5,365 bases of DNA, taken from Anaerolineae bacterium (GTDB lineage: Bacteria > Chloroflexota > Anaerolineae > DUEN01). The stretch is from contig JAGHDS010000315.1 in the NCBI GenBank assembly GCA_021159845.1, forward strand, positions 1 to 5,365, in the 5' to 3' direction. The stretch's first letter is position 1, and every line of letters starts with the position of its first letter. Below, piece by piece: positions 1-4,389 of this stretch. The notes under the pieces were generated by a model, which was not told the DNA's origin, did no database searches, and saw only the letters and a list, made by a program, of their open reading frames with translations. The translations under genes and the position numbers were made by a program.

Positions 1-4
1 CCCC

Positions 5-49
5 AGACCCCCTTCTCCCACGCCCAGCGGAGCGAATTGGGGAGGGGGG
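5..49. repeat. Imperfect inverted repeat, C-rich arm and G-rich arm
   Basis: A C-rich arm at about 6-19 (CCCCCTTCTCCC core) is nearly complementary to a G-rich arm at about 39-49 (GGGGAGGGGGG). About 19 bases lie between them, so the DNA or RNA could fold into a long GC-rich hairpin. There is no T-tract after the stem, so a classical rho-independent terminator is not supported. It may be the end of a dispersed genomic repeat or the 3' flank of a gene to the left of the window; the sequence does not decide this. Confidence 0.45.
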
Positions 50-66
50 ACTACAGGGGGGTGGGG
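39..66 (+). other. Putative G-quadruplex motif
   Basis: Four G-tracts lie on the plus strand: G4 at 39-42, G6 at 44-49, G6 at 56-61 and G4 at 63-66. The loops are 1, 6 and 1 bases. This satisfies the usual G-quadruplex pattern with four-layer potential and is much G-richer than the neighbouring sequence. It also forms the right arm of the inverted repeat at 5-49, so hairpin and quadruplex would compete. Its role, if any, is unknown. Confidence 0.5.
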
Positions 67-157
67 CCTAACAAGATCTCGGCCCGTTTGGCTGCAGGAC
101 ACACAACTTCGTGAGACTTGGTGTACGAGGATATAGCGCAGCTAATCTCTCTTACCC

Positions 158-185
158 TAACAGTGAACAATTACGGTTAAGTTGG
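158..185 (+). repeat. Left terminal inverted repeat of the ISKra4-like element
   Basis: The inner 11 bases GGTTAAGTTGG (175-185) are perfectly inverted at 1741-1751. The outer section, starting TAACAGTGAACAA, is a diverged match to the right end. It lies 61 bases upstream of the transposase start codon, a normal distance for an IS left end. Confidence 0.6.
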
Positions 186-235
186 GGTTTGCATTGTCGA
201 GCTAATTGCGGCATCATGGGAGCAGCGACCGAAAA

Positions 236-244
236 AGGGGGAGG
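236..244 (+). promoter_or_regulatory. Purine-rich ribosome binding site of the transposase
   Basis: The purine-rich run AGGGGGAGG ends two bases before the ATG at 247. It contains GGAGG, a strong anti-Shine-Dalgarno match, although the spacing is unusually short. It supports 247 as the original start of the transposase. Confidence 0.45.
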
Positions 245-246
245 CC

Positions 247-501
247 ATGAGTCGCATTCGAGTATTGATCTGCCGGGTGGATGATGGTGCTGCGAAGCAG
301 ATGACAGAGTTGGCCGGTTTCGACATGCCGGAGACAGATGTGAGCGCTCTGAATGCCGAGACGGCGTTAGATGATTTGGAAGCCACCGCCAAGGAGGTGA
401 GGCAGGCGATCTTGCGTCACCTGCTGGAGGCGCAATGGGAAGAGATTGACGAGGAGCTGGTGAGGCAATATCGCCAGCTTTTTTCCCCCCTGAGCAGGTG
501 A
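247..501 (+). pseudogene. Transposase fragment 1, N-terminal (84 aa)
   Basis: This is the N-terminal part of the ISKra4-like transposase, beginning MSRIRVLICRVDDGA, with an ATG start and a purine-rich ribosome binding site just upstream. It is acidic and helical (ETALDDLEATAKEV, then EEIDEELVRQYRQLF). The frame stops at TGA 499-501 just after the T6C6 run at about 479-490. The next fragment overlaps it by four bases (GTGA at 498-501), so translational coupling or -1 slippage could still join them. Alone it has no catalytic residues. Confidence 0.7.
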
Positions 502-854
502 TGGCTGACGGCTGGGAAGCGCTGAAGGTGGCCACTCAGTTTGGCATCATCTATCTGCGTCGGCAGGTGTTGCATCACCAGGGCAGTGAGAGACACGTCA
601 TGCCGGGCAATGCGATGTTGCCGCCTCACGAGGGGGTGCTTATCACTCGGGGGTTGCAGGAGTGGGCCTGCTTGTTGCCGGAGGCTTTGTCCTTTGAGAG
701 TGCAATACGGCTGCTGGGGTGGCAGCCGCAAGAGGAGCAGGTGCTGTCCTCGATAACGGTGCGCTCGTTGGTGCGTCAGCACGGCCAGATCATTCGCCAG
801 GCGGAACAGGCTCAAGTGGAGGCGGTGCTGGCAGCCCTGGACTGGAGTAAATGA
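498..854 (+). pseudogene. Transposase fragment 2 (118 aa)
   Basis: This is the second part of the same transposase, in the -1 frame relative to fragment 1. It contains VMPGNAMLPPHEGVLITRG and QEWACLLPEALSFESAIRLL, which look like the region before the catalytic core where a partially unwound helical DNA-binding part is expected in these families. It may start at GTG 498 or ATG 501, but more likely it is simply the continuation of fragment 1. It ends at TGA 852-854. The next fragment continues in exactly the same frame, so this stop reads as a point mutation. Confidence 0.7.
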
Positions 855-1238
855 CAGCCGCAATTGGTGGCTCACGAGGAGCCATGGCGACGGGCCGCCT
901 GGCCGAAGGCCATGCAAGCGGCGATAGAGCAGACCATGGCCGCTGAGGACCCGGTTCCACCGGCAGGGGTCTCGCCAAGCGATTGGCAGCGGGTATTGGC
1001 GGCGCGACAGAAGGAAGAAGAACTCTCGATGGAGGTGCTGCGCCGCCTGGGACCGGAACTGGAAGAGGGGCAGGTGCTGGCTACCGCCGATGAAGTGCTG
1101 ACTTGCAAGCCGCAGAAACGTCGCTTCTGGGATCTGCGCACGGCGCGGGTAGCTACCGCCGCTGGTTATCGCTATGTGAGCGGCTGGGGGGATAGCTTTC
1201 TGCAGTACCTGCTGGTGTTGGTCCTGTTGTGTCTGTGA
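855..1238 (+). pseudogene. Transposase fragment 3, first catalytic Asp region
   Basis: This is an in-frame continuation of fragment 2 after TGA 852-854. No good start codon or ribosome binding site exists here (the first candidate is TTG 864), which argues for one interrupted gene rather than a separate gene. It contains WQRVLAARQKEEELSMEVLRRLGPEL and then ATADEVLTCKP, where the Asp codon at 1089 is the probable first DDE residue. It then runs through YRYVSGWGDSFLQYLLVLVLLCL to TGA 1236-1238, which again is in frame with the following fragment. Confidence 0.65.
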
Positions 1239-1655
1239 CAACATCGCTCTTTGCTCCTGATTGCCGACGGTGCCCGCTGGATACGCAACTTCTACTCCGA
1301 CCTGTTGGCCCAGGTTCCTGATAAGCAGATGATCTTGGACTGGTATCATCTGCGCAAGAAGTGCTACGGCCTTAGCAGCATGATCTGTCGCGGTTGCAAG
1401 GCCGAGGCCGCTTTCCTGGAGACCCTGTACTGCCATCTGTGGTGTGGGCAGGTCGATGAGACCATTCAGGTCCTGCAAGCCTACTGCCCCCAAGTCAAGA
1501 ACGAGAAGGCCCTCGACCAACTCATCGCCTATCTGCAAGCCCGCCAGGGCTACATCCCTGACTATGGCCAGCGCCGTCAAGAGCGCCGCTACATCGGCAG
1601 TGCTCATGCCGAACCAGAAGAAACAAGGAATGCATTGGAGCCTGGAAACCAGTGA
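1239..1655 (+). pseudogene. Transposase fragment 4, second Asp and Glu region
   Basis: This is an in-frame continuation after TGA 1236-1238. It carries LLIADGARWIRNFY with the probable second catalytic Asp at codon 1266, then ILDWYHLRKKC and a Cys-containing helical stretch, then YIPDYGQRRQERRYIGSAHAE. In related proteins the block after IGSG carries the third catalytic acidic residue; here it reads IGSAHAE. After about 1613 the residues no longer look like transposase and the frame ends at TGA 1653-1655, so the true sequence has moved to another frame. Confidence 0.7.
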
Positions 1656-1749
1656 CGCCTTGGCCGCCCTCAAGACGCTCCTGCTCAACGGCGGCTGGGA
1701 ACTCTACTGGCGTCAGCGCCAAGTCTTGCCACTGGTGGTGCCAACTTAA
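1615..1749 (+). pseudogene. Transposase fragment 5, C-terminal tail
   Basis: In the frame one base ahead of fragment 4, codons 1615-1749 read QKKQGMHWSLETSDALAALK and then NGGWELYWRQRQVLPLV before TAA. The GMxWS...AL..L...NG.W..YW pattern is what I expect at the C-terminus of this transposase type. Compared with the family as I remember it, about seven to nine residues are missing between the Glu of IGSAHAE and QKKQGM. The lesion is therefore probably a deletion not divisible by three, rather than a simple one-base change. Confidence 0.65.
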
Positions 1750-1770
1750 CCCAACGGTTATTCGCGCTTA
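1741..1770 (-). repeat. Right terminal inverted repeat of the ISKra4-like element
   Basis: CCAACTTAACC at 1741-1751 is the inverse of the left repeat, and the sequence continues outward in diverged form to about 1770. The TAA that ends the transposase frame (1747-1749) is embedded in the repeat, so coding sequence and transposon end overlap. Confidence 0.6.
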
Positions 1771-1779
1771 CGAATATCG

Positions 1780-1819
1780 CGGGCCTCGGCCATCCAGCAC
1801 AGGAATGATGGTTGGCCCG
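1780..1819. repeat. Hairpin-forming inverted repeat just outside the IS
   Basis: CGGGCC (1780-1785) pairs with GGCCCG (1814-1819), and CCATC (1790-1794) pairs with GATGG (1807-1811). A 4/2-base internal loop separates the two stems and the terminal loop is 12 bases. No T-run follows on either strand, so it is not a typical terminator. It may be a remnant structure in the target DNA or part of an extended IS end. Confidence 0.4.
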
Positions 1820-1937
1820 TCCCAATCCTGATCAACAGCTCCCATGCCGTCTTGGTCAGCCATCTCGATCTGCAGGACCAGACAGCGCCAACTCGAGCCC
1901 TCCAATAATGAGTGTTTGGGAGCTAACTTCAGTACCA

Positions 1938-1966
1938 TTGTCCTCTTGGGGAACTCTTCTTAAACT
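1938..1966 (+). promoter_or_regulatory. Weak candidate promoter for the CAP gene
   Basis: TTGTCC (1938-1943) and TAAACT (1961-1966) are separated by 17 bases. Each matches the sigma70 consensus at four of six positions. It would give a leader of about 125 bases before ATG 2098. The match is weak and is reported only because no better candidate was seen upstream of this gene. Confidence 0.2.
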
Positions 1967-2043
1967 TAGTGTGGGATCAAGGCATAGCAGGTCAACGCGT
2001 CTACAAGATGTCCACGACAAGTTCAAAACGGGAGCAAAGCGAA

Positions 2044-2056
2044 GGCCACGCTGGCC
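2044..2056 (+). repeat. Small GC hairpin in the CAP gene leader
   Basis: GGCCA (2044-2048) and TGGCC (2052-2056) are perfectly complementary around a three-base loop. A flanking AAG/CTT adds pairs if two bases bulge. It lies about 25 bases before the ribosome binding site and could affect mRNA stability; no function is shown. Confidence 0.25.
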
Positions 2057-2081
2057 CCTTACTACTACGATAAGCTTTGGC

Positions 2082-2087
2082 AGAGGA
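2082..2087 (+). promoter_or_regulatory. Ribosome binding site of the CAP gene
   Basis: AGAGGA lies 10 bases before ATG 2098, which begins a textbook signal peptide (MKLRF...). An in-frame TTG at 2077 would add seven residues of no signal-peptide character and would place this site inside the gene, so ATG 2098 is preferred. Confidence 0.45.
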
Positions 2088-2097
2088 TGGTTGTACT

Positions 2098-3579
2098 ATG
2101 AAGCTGCGATTCACGATGGGGCAGGTGAAATGGGCGACTGTGGTATTGTTACTTATATTGCTATGGTGCGGCGGTGGAGTGGCCGGTGCCCAACCACCCA
2201 GTCGGGTGACCGGACCCGTCACGGGCAGTTGGGATATTCAAGGCCATAGCGGTTTCCAAAGATCCTTAGCATATGGCCCAGCCGCGATTCAAGACACGGA
2301 GGACTGGACGCGCCTCGAGTATGAGGTGGTAGTGCTGACCAATCAGGCGCGCATGCAGGCTGGATTGCCGCCGTTGAAGCTTAATGAGGCGCTGCGGCAG
2401 GCAGCTCGGGCACATGCCCGGGATATGGCGGAGAATAACTTCTTCGGGCATGTCGGATCCGACGGATCCACGCTGGTGGATCGGATCAATCGGGTGAACT
2501 ACCCCAACTGGCTGTACGCTGCCGAGAACATCGCGGCCGGCTTTGCAAAACCGGCCGATGTCGTAAATGCCTGGCTGGCAAGTCCCCACCACCGGGCTAA
2601 CCTTCTTCATCCTAATCTTAAGGAGATCGGGGTAGGGTACGTATATGATCCCAATGATCAGGCAAACGTCCGCTTGCCAGATGGAACAATCGGCGGCCCA
2701 TATTACCACTACTGGGTCCAGGACTTCGGCACAAGAATGAACACCTTCCCTGTGATCATCAACCTGGACGCGTATAGCACCATGACCCGACGGGTCAACC
2801 TATATATTTACGGCGAAGGATGGGCCCAGCAGATGAAAGTGTCCAACTACCTGGATTTCCACGACGCGAAGTGGCAGCCATTCCGCAGCACGATGACCTG
2901 GACACTGCTGCCAGGAAGGGGCACACGCACGGTATATGTGCGACTGAAGAGCTCAATAGGGCTAACCGTGGAGAGCAGTGACTCGATTGAGCTACTGCCT
3001 CCTGACCCATCCACATACGGGTTGGAGCTCAATGATGGGGCCCAGTTCACCAACCAACGAGATTTACATATCAAGATCCACGCCCCAGACGGGACGACGA
3101 AGATGCGGTTATCGTTCTCCTCCAATCTCTCGTCGGTACCCTGGCAGGCTTACACGGCGGAGACGGTCCTGCAGGTGCCAGAGGGAGTAGAAGGCAACGT
3201 GACCGTTTACGGGCAGATCAAAATCGGGGAGGACTGGCAATCCCCAATTTTCCACAATTCAATCATCGTGGATCTATCGCCGCCATCGGGAGCTGTGGTC
3301 ATCCAAGAAGTCAGACCTACACAGCTAAAACTTCTCATCGCGGCGGAGGATTCCGTAAGCGGGGTTGCTGAAATGCAGGTTGGCTATGACCCTCAACTTC
3401 GCGACGCGACCTGGGTGCCCTATACGCCTGTGGTGACCTTATCCGCAGCGGAGAGCCTGGGAAGCTCGGCTTCCACAACGGTATATGCGCGTTTACGGGA
3501 TCATGCCAGCAACGAGTCTCCCATCCTCTCGTCGCTCAAGCTCAACCGCCGGGTCTTCATCCCCGCGATCGTGCGTTAA
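2098..3579 (+). CDS. Secreted CAP/SCP-domain protein with C-terminal Ig-like modules (YkwD-like)
   Basis: An intact 493-residue exported protein. Residues 1-31 are a Sec signal peptide: KLRF, then a Val/Leu-rich core, then GVAGA before QPP; the WC in the core is not a lipobox. Residues about 73-212 are a CAP (cysteine-rich secretory/SCP/PR-1, YkwD-like) domain. The sites AHARDM (His106), FFGHVG (His118), AAENIAAG (Glu143), SPHHRANLL (His165 within it), GVGY and YWVQDFG are all in the expected order, so the His/Glu cavity residues are kept. From about 215 to 485 there are probably three beta-sandwich, Ig/fibronectin-like modules; landmarks are GRGTRTVYVRL near 273-283, ATWVPY near 437 and STTVYARLRDHASNES near 459-474. 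The protein ends RRVFIPAIVR. The enzymatic role of bacterial CAP domains is mostly undefined; I infer an extracellular or cell-surface role, possibly ligand or wall binding. It is flanked by IS debris and appears monocistronic. No clear terminator follows. Confidence 0.9.
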   Translation: MKLRFTMGQVKWATVVLLLILLWCGGGVAGAQPPSRVTGPVTGSWDIQGHSGFQRSLAYGPAAIQDTEDWTRLEYEVVVLTNQARMQAGLPPLKLNEALRQAARAHARDMAENNFFGHVGSDGSTLVDRINRVNYPNWLYAAENIAAGFAKPADVVNAWLASPHHRANLLHPNLKEIGVGYVYDPNDQANVRLPDGTIGGPYYHYWVQDFGTRMNTFPVIINLDAYSTMTRRVNLYIYGEGWAQQMKVSNYLDFHDAKWQPFRSTMTWTLLPGRGTRTVYVRLKSSIGLTVESSDSIELLPPDPSTYGLELNDGAQFTNQRDLHIKIHAPDGTTKMRLSFSSNLSSVPWQAYTAETVLQVPEGVEGNVTVYGQIKIGEDWQSPIFHNSIIVDLSPPSGAVVIQEVRPTQLKLLIAAEDSVSGVAEMQVGYDPQLRDATWVPYTPVVTLSAAESLGSSASTTVYARLRDHASNESPILSSLKLNRRVFIPAIVR

Positions 3580-3609
3580 CACGGCCAGATGCCTGAGTGT
3601 TCCCTTCAG

Positions 3610-3629
3610 TACCTGTGCAATACCTGTGC
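3610..3629 (+). repeat. Short tandem direct repeat after the CAP gene
   Basis: TACCTGTGC occurs at 3610-3618 and again at 3621-3629, a period of 11 bases. Two copies only, so it is not a CRISPR. It could be a small duplication or an operator-like pair on one helical face. Otherwise the 3580-3695 spacer shows no gene and no convincing terminator. Confidence 0.4.
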
Positions 3630-3695
3630 CTGCATCCAACCACCAACGTGAAATGCACCCATGTCCGTGTGTCCAAGTAACTATTCACCGTTGGA

Positions 3696-4135
3696 GTAAG
3701 AACGTATCTTAAAATTCAAGCTCAGGGGCTGGCAGCCCTAGCCCGAGCAGACGTCTGACCATCAGGTGGACCGTGGCCGCATAGATCATCGCCTCGCTGG
3801 TCTCGGTCAGGTACTCGTAATCCTTACTCAACCGGCGATACTTGCCTGACCAGGCAAAAGTGCGCTCCACAACCTAACGACGAGACGGCAGAAGTAATGA
3901 TACACGGTTTGCCATGCCGGGAAGTCGTAGGGCAACATCCGCCAGACACAGCCACTGCGCAGTACGTAGAAGATGCTGTTCAGGATCTCCCGGTAGAGGA
4001 GTGCTTCCGGGGCCTACCTCGCCGCGTTTTGAGCTCGGGTAGGAGCGGCTCAATGAGCTGCCACTCAGCGTCCGATGGTCCGATAGATCGGTCGGGCATG
4101 GTTTCCTCTTGTTCTATTCGATCATAAGTGCCTAA
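3696..4135 (-). mobile_element. Internally deleted IS5-family element, about 440 bp
   Basis: The segment holds the two ends of an IS5-family transposase gene on the minus strand with the catalytic centre removed. Possible diverged terminal repeats are at 3696-3715 and, inverted, at 4116-4135. They share 12 of 20 positions, including the block ACNTAT and a terminal AAT, so they are only suggestive. A full element of this kind is normally near 0.9 kb. The small size with both ends kept resembles a MITE-like deletion derivative that a full copy elsewhere might mobilise. No target duplication could be read with confidence. Confidence 0.6.
3709..4099 (-). pseudogene. IS5-family transposase remnant (internal deletion, frameshift, stop)
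   Basis: Three pieces read in order on the minus strand. Piece 1 (4099 down to 4001) starts MPDRSIGPSDAEWQLIEPLL and runs to RRGRPRKH, the typical IS5/DUF4096 N-terminus; AGAGGA (complement of 4104-4109) is its ribosome binding site. A frameshift follows, with two bases (4000-3999) between frames. Piece 2 (3998 to about 3891) reads LYREILNSIFYVLRSGCVW and RMLPYDFPAWQTVYHYF. Piece 3 (about 3891 to 3709) reads LPSRR, a TAG where Trp is expected (3876-3874), then VVERTFAWSGKYRRLSKDYE and YLTETSEAMIYAATVHLMVRR to TAA. Piece 3 holds the third catalytic residue (Glu in VVERTFAW). The first two Asp residues, about 140 residues of middle, are gone through a deletion joining YHYF to LPSRR. It cannot be an active transposase. 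Family assignment is secure by motif; the subgroup is uncertain. Confidence 0.85.
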
Positions 4136-4141
4136 GTCTAC

Positions 4142-4211
4142 CCAAATACCCTCCCCAGCCAAATACCCAGACGCACTCTGGGAAACCGTATCGTCCACCA
4201 CCCAATCACCC
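4142..4211 (+). repeat. Direct repeats CCAAATACCC, with one degenerate copy
   Basis: CCAAATACCC occurs exactly at 4142-4151 and 4159-4168 (17-base period). A third, looser copy CCAATCACCC is at 4202-4211 (8 of 10). The stretch is strongly C-biased on this strand. It could be a binding-site cluster upstream of the 4390 gene, or repeat debris at the edge of the IS5 remnant; the sequence does not say which. Confidence 0.4.
4166..4182. repeat. Perfect short hairpin
   Basis: CCCAGA (4166-4171) and TCTGGG (4177-4182) pair perfectly around a five-base loop. It overlaps the second CCAAATACCC repeat. No T-run follows on either strand, so terminator function is not supported. Confidence 0.4.
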
Positions 4212-4230
4212 TCGACGACGCATCCCAATT

Positions 4231-4291
4231 GGAAGGGTCAGGTGTGCCCCCTTTACGACACCCCCTGCAAAAAACTGACGGACACCCTTCC
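4231..4291. repeat. Inverted repeat, 8-bp arms, upstream of the promoter
   Basis: GGAAGGGT (4231-4238) is perfectly inverted at ACCCTTCC (4284-4291). Weaker inner pairing, such as CAG at 4239-4241 with CTG at 4275-4277, extends it if a few bases bulge. It ends about 20 bases before the -35 box of the next gene. Candidate explanations are an operator for a dimeric regulator, the ends of a very small mobile fragment, or chance. Confidence 0.35.
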
Positions 4292-4311
4292 GACAACCAG
4301 ACACGCTCGCA

Positions 4312-4340
4312 TTGAAAAGCTTCTTGGTTTATGGTAAAAT
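4312..4340 (+). promoter_or_regulatory. Strong sigma70-type promoter with extended -10
   Basis: TTGAAA (4312-4317) is followed after exactly 17 bases by TAAAAT (4335-4340). Both match the consensus at five of six positions, and TG at 4332-4333 provides an extended -10. A perfect TATAAT overlaps at 4340-4345 but would sit 22 bases from the -35. Transcription would start near 4347-4352, giving a leader of about 40 bases to the gene at 4390. Confidence 0.65.
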
Positions 4341-4375
4341 ATAATACGTAATGGTAGAAGGGCGGCCTCTGTCAC

Positions 4376-4382
4376 AGGAGGG
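4376..4382 (+). promoter_or_regulatory. Strong ribosome binding site of the lamin-tail gene
   Basis: AGGAGGG lies seven bases before ATG 4390, near-ideal in both sequence and spacing. It fixes the start of the gene at 4390. Confidence 0.75.
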
Positions 4383-4389
4383 CAACGAC

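Larger units (their letters stand above)
247..1749 (+). pseudogene. Broken ISKra4/ISLre2-like DDE transposase
   Basis: Read across its lesions, this is one protein of about 500 residues that would cut and move the surrounding element. Visible landmarks are an N-terminal helical region, a likely first catalytic Asp in ATADEVLT (codon 1089), a likely second in LLIADGARWIR (codon 1266), the conserved-looking ILDWYHL segment (about 1333), a degenerate third catalytic region IGSAHAE (about 1593-1613), and a C-terminal GMHWS...NGGWELYW segment. Lesions: (1) at the T6C6 run about 479-490 one base appears lost, since one extra C joins FSP to PEQVMADGW in the next frame; (2) in-frame TGA at 852-854; (3) in-frame TGA at 1236-1238; (4) a frame change near 1613-1615, probably with a deletion of several residues after the catalytic Glu. 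Family assignment and active-site positions are from memory, not a search. Four independent lesions make function very unlikely. Confidence 0.8.
158..1770 (+). mobile_element. Decayed insertion sequence, ISKra4/ISLre2-like, about 1.6 kb
   Basis: The element is bounded by imperfect terminal inverted repeats and contains one broken DDE transposase gene. The inner part of the repeat is a perfect 11-bp inverted match, GGTTAAGTTGG at 175-185 against CCAACTTAACC at 1741-1751. The outer part (158-170 against about 1758-1770) matches at 9 of 13 positions: TAACAGTGAACAA on the left, TAAGCGCGAATAA as the complement on the right. The transposase stop codon lies inside the right repeat. The exact outer ends and any target-site duplication could not be fixed. 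The family name rests on recognising the transposase; the element should be immobile without a helper. Confidence 0.65.
1751..2097. other. Intergenic region between the IS and the CAP gene
   Basis: I find no supportable gene in these 347 bases. They contain the outer part of the IS right end (to about 1770), a hairpin at 1780-1819, a weak promoter-like pair at 1938-1966, a small hairpin at 2044-2056 and the ribosome binding site of the next gene. A short open stretch at about 1768-1905 on the plus strand reads VPILINSSHAVLVSHLDLQ and ends in TAA. It has protein-like composition but no start or recognisable family, so it could be a gene remnant or chance. Confidence 0.5.

Noticed and set aside
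852..1238. Altered genetic code or selenocysteine at the in-frame TGA codons.
   Set aside because: They occur only in a multiply broken IS gene, no Sec-insertion hairpin was recognised, and the intact genes show no internal TGA. Mutation is simpler.
417..1688. A 423-codon open frame on the minus strand across the transposase.
   Set aside because: It lies exactly antisense to recognisable transposase sequence, is rich in Leu, Gln, His and Arg as expected of a complement frame, and shows no known domain. Openness here is a composition effect.
2077..2097. Upstream TTG start for the CAP protein.
   Set aside because: It would add seven residues before a standard signal peptide; ATG 2098 with AGAGGA upstream is better.
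1812..2249. A 145-codon plus-strand frame overlapping the start of the CAP gene.
   Set aside because: It covers non-coding sequence and then the CAP gene in another frame; low-complexity Ser/Arg/Thr composition, no good ribosome binding site, no motif.
2266..2709. A 147-codon minus-strand frame inside the CAP gene.
   Set aside because: It is opposite the well-supported CAP domain coding sequence and has no recognisable features.
3610..3629. CRISPR-like or other array from the repeated TACCTGTGC.
   Set aside because: There are only two nine-base copies with a two-base spacer.
4100..4228. N-terminal extension of 43 residues on the IS5 transposase frame.
   Set aside because: The IS5 N-terminus begins at MPDRS with its own ribosome binding site, and the extension crosses the putative terminal repeat.
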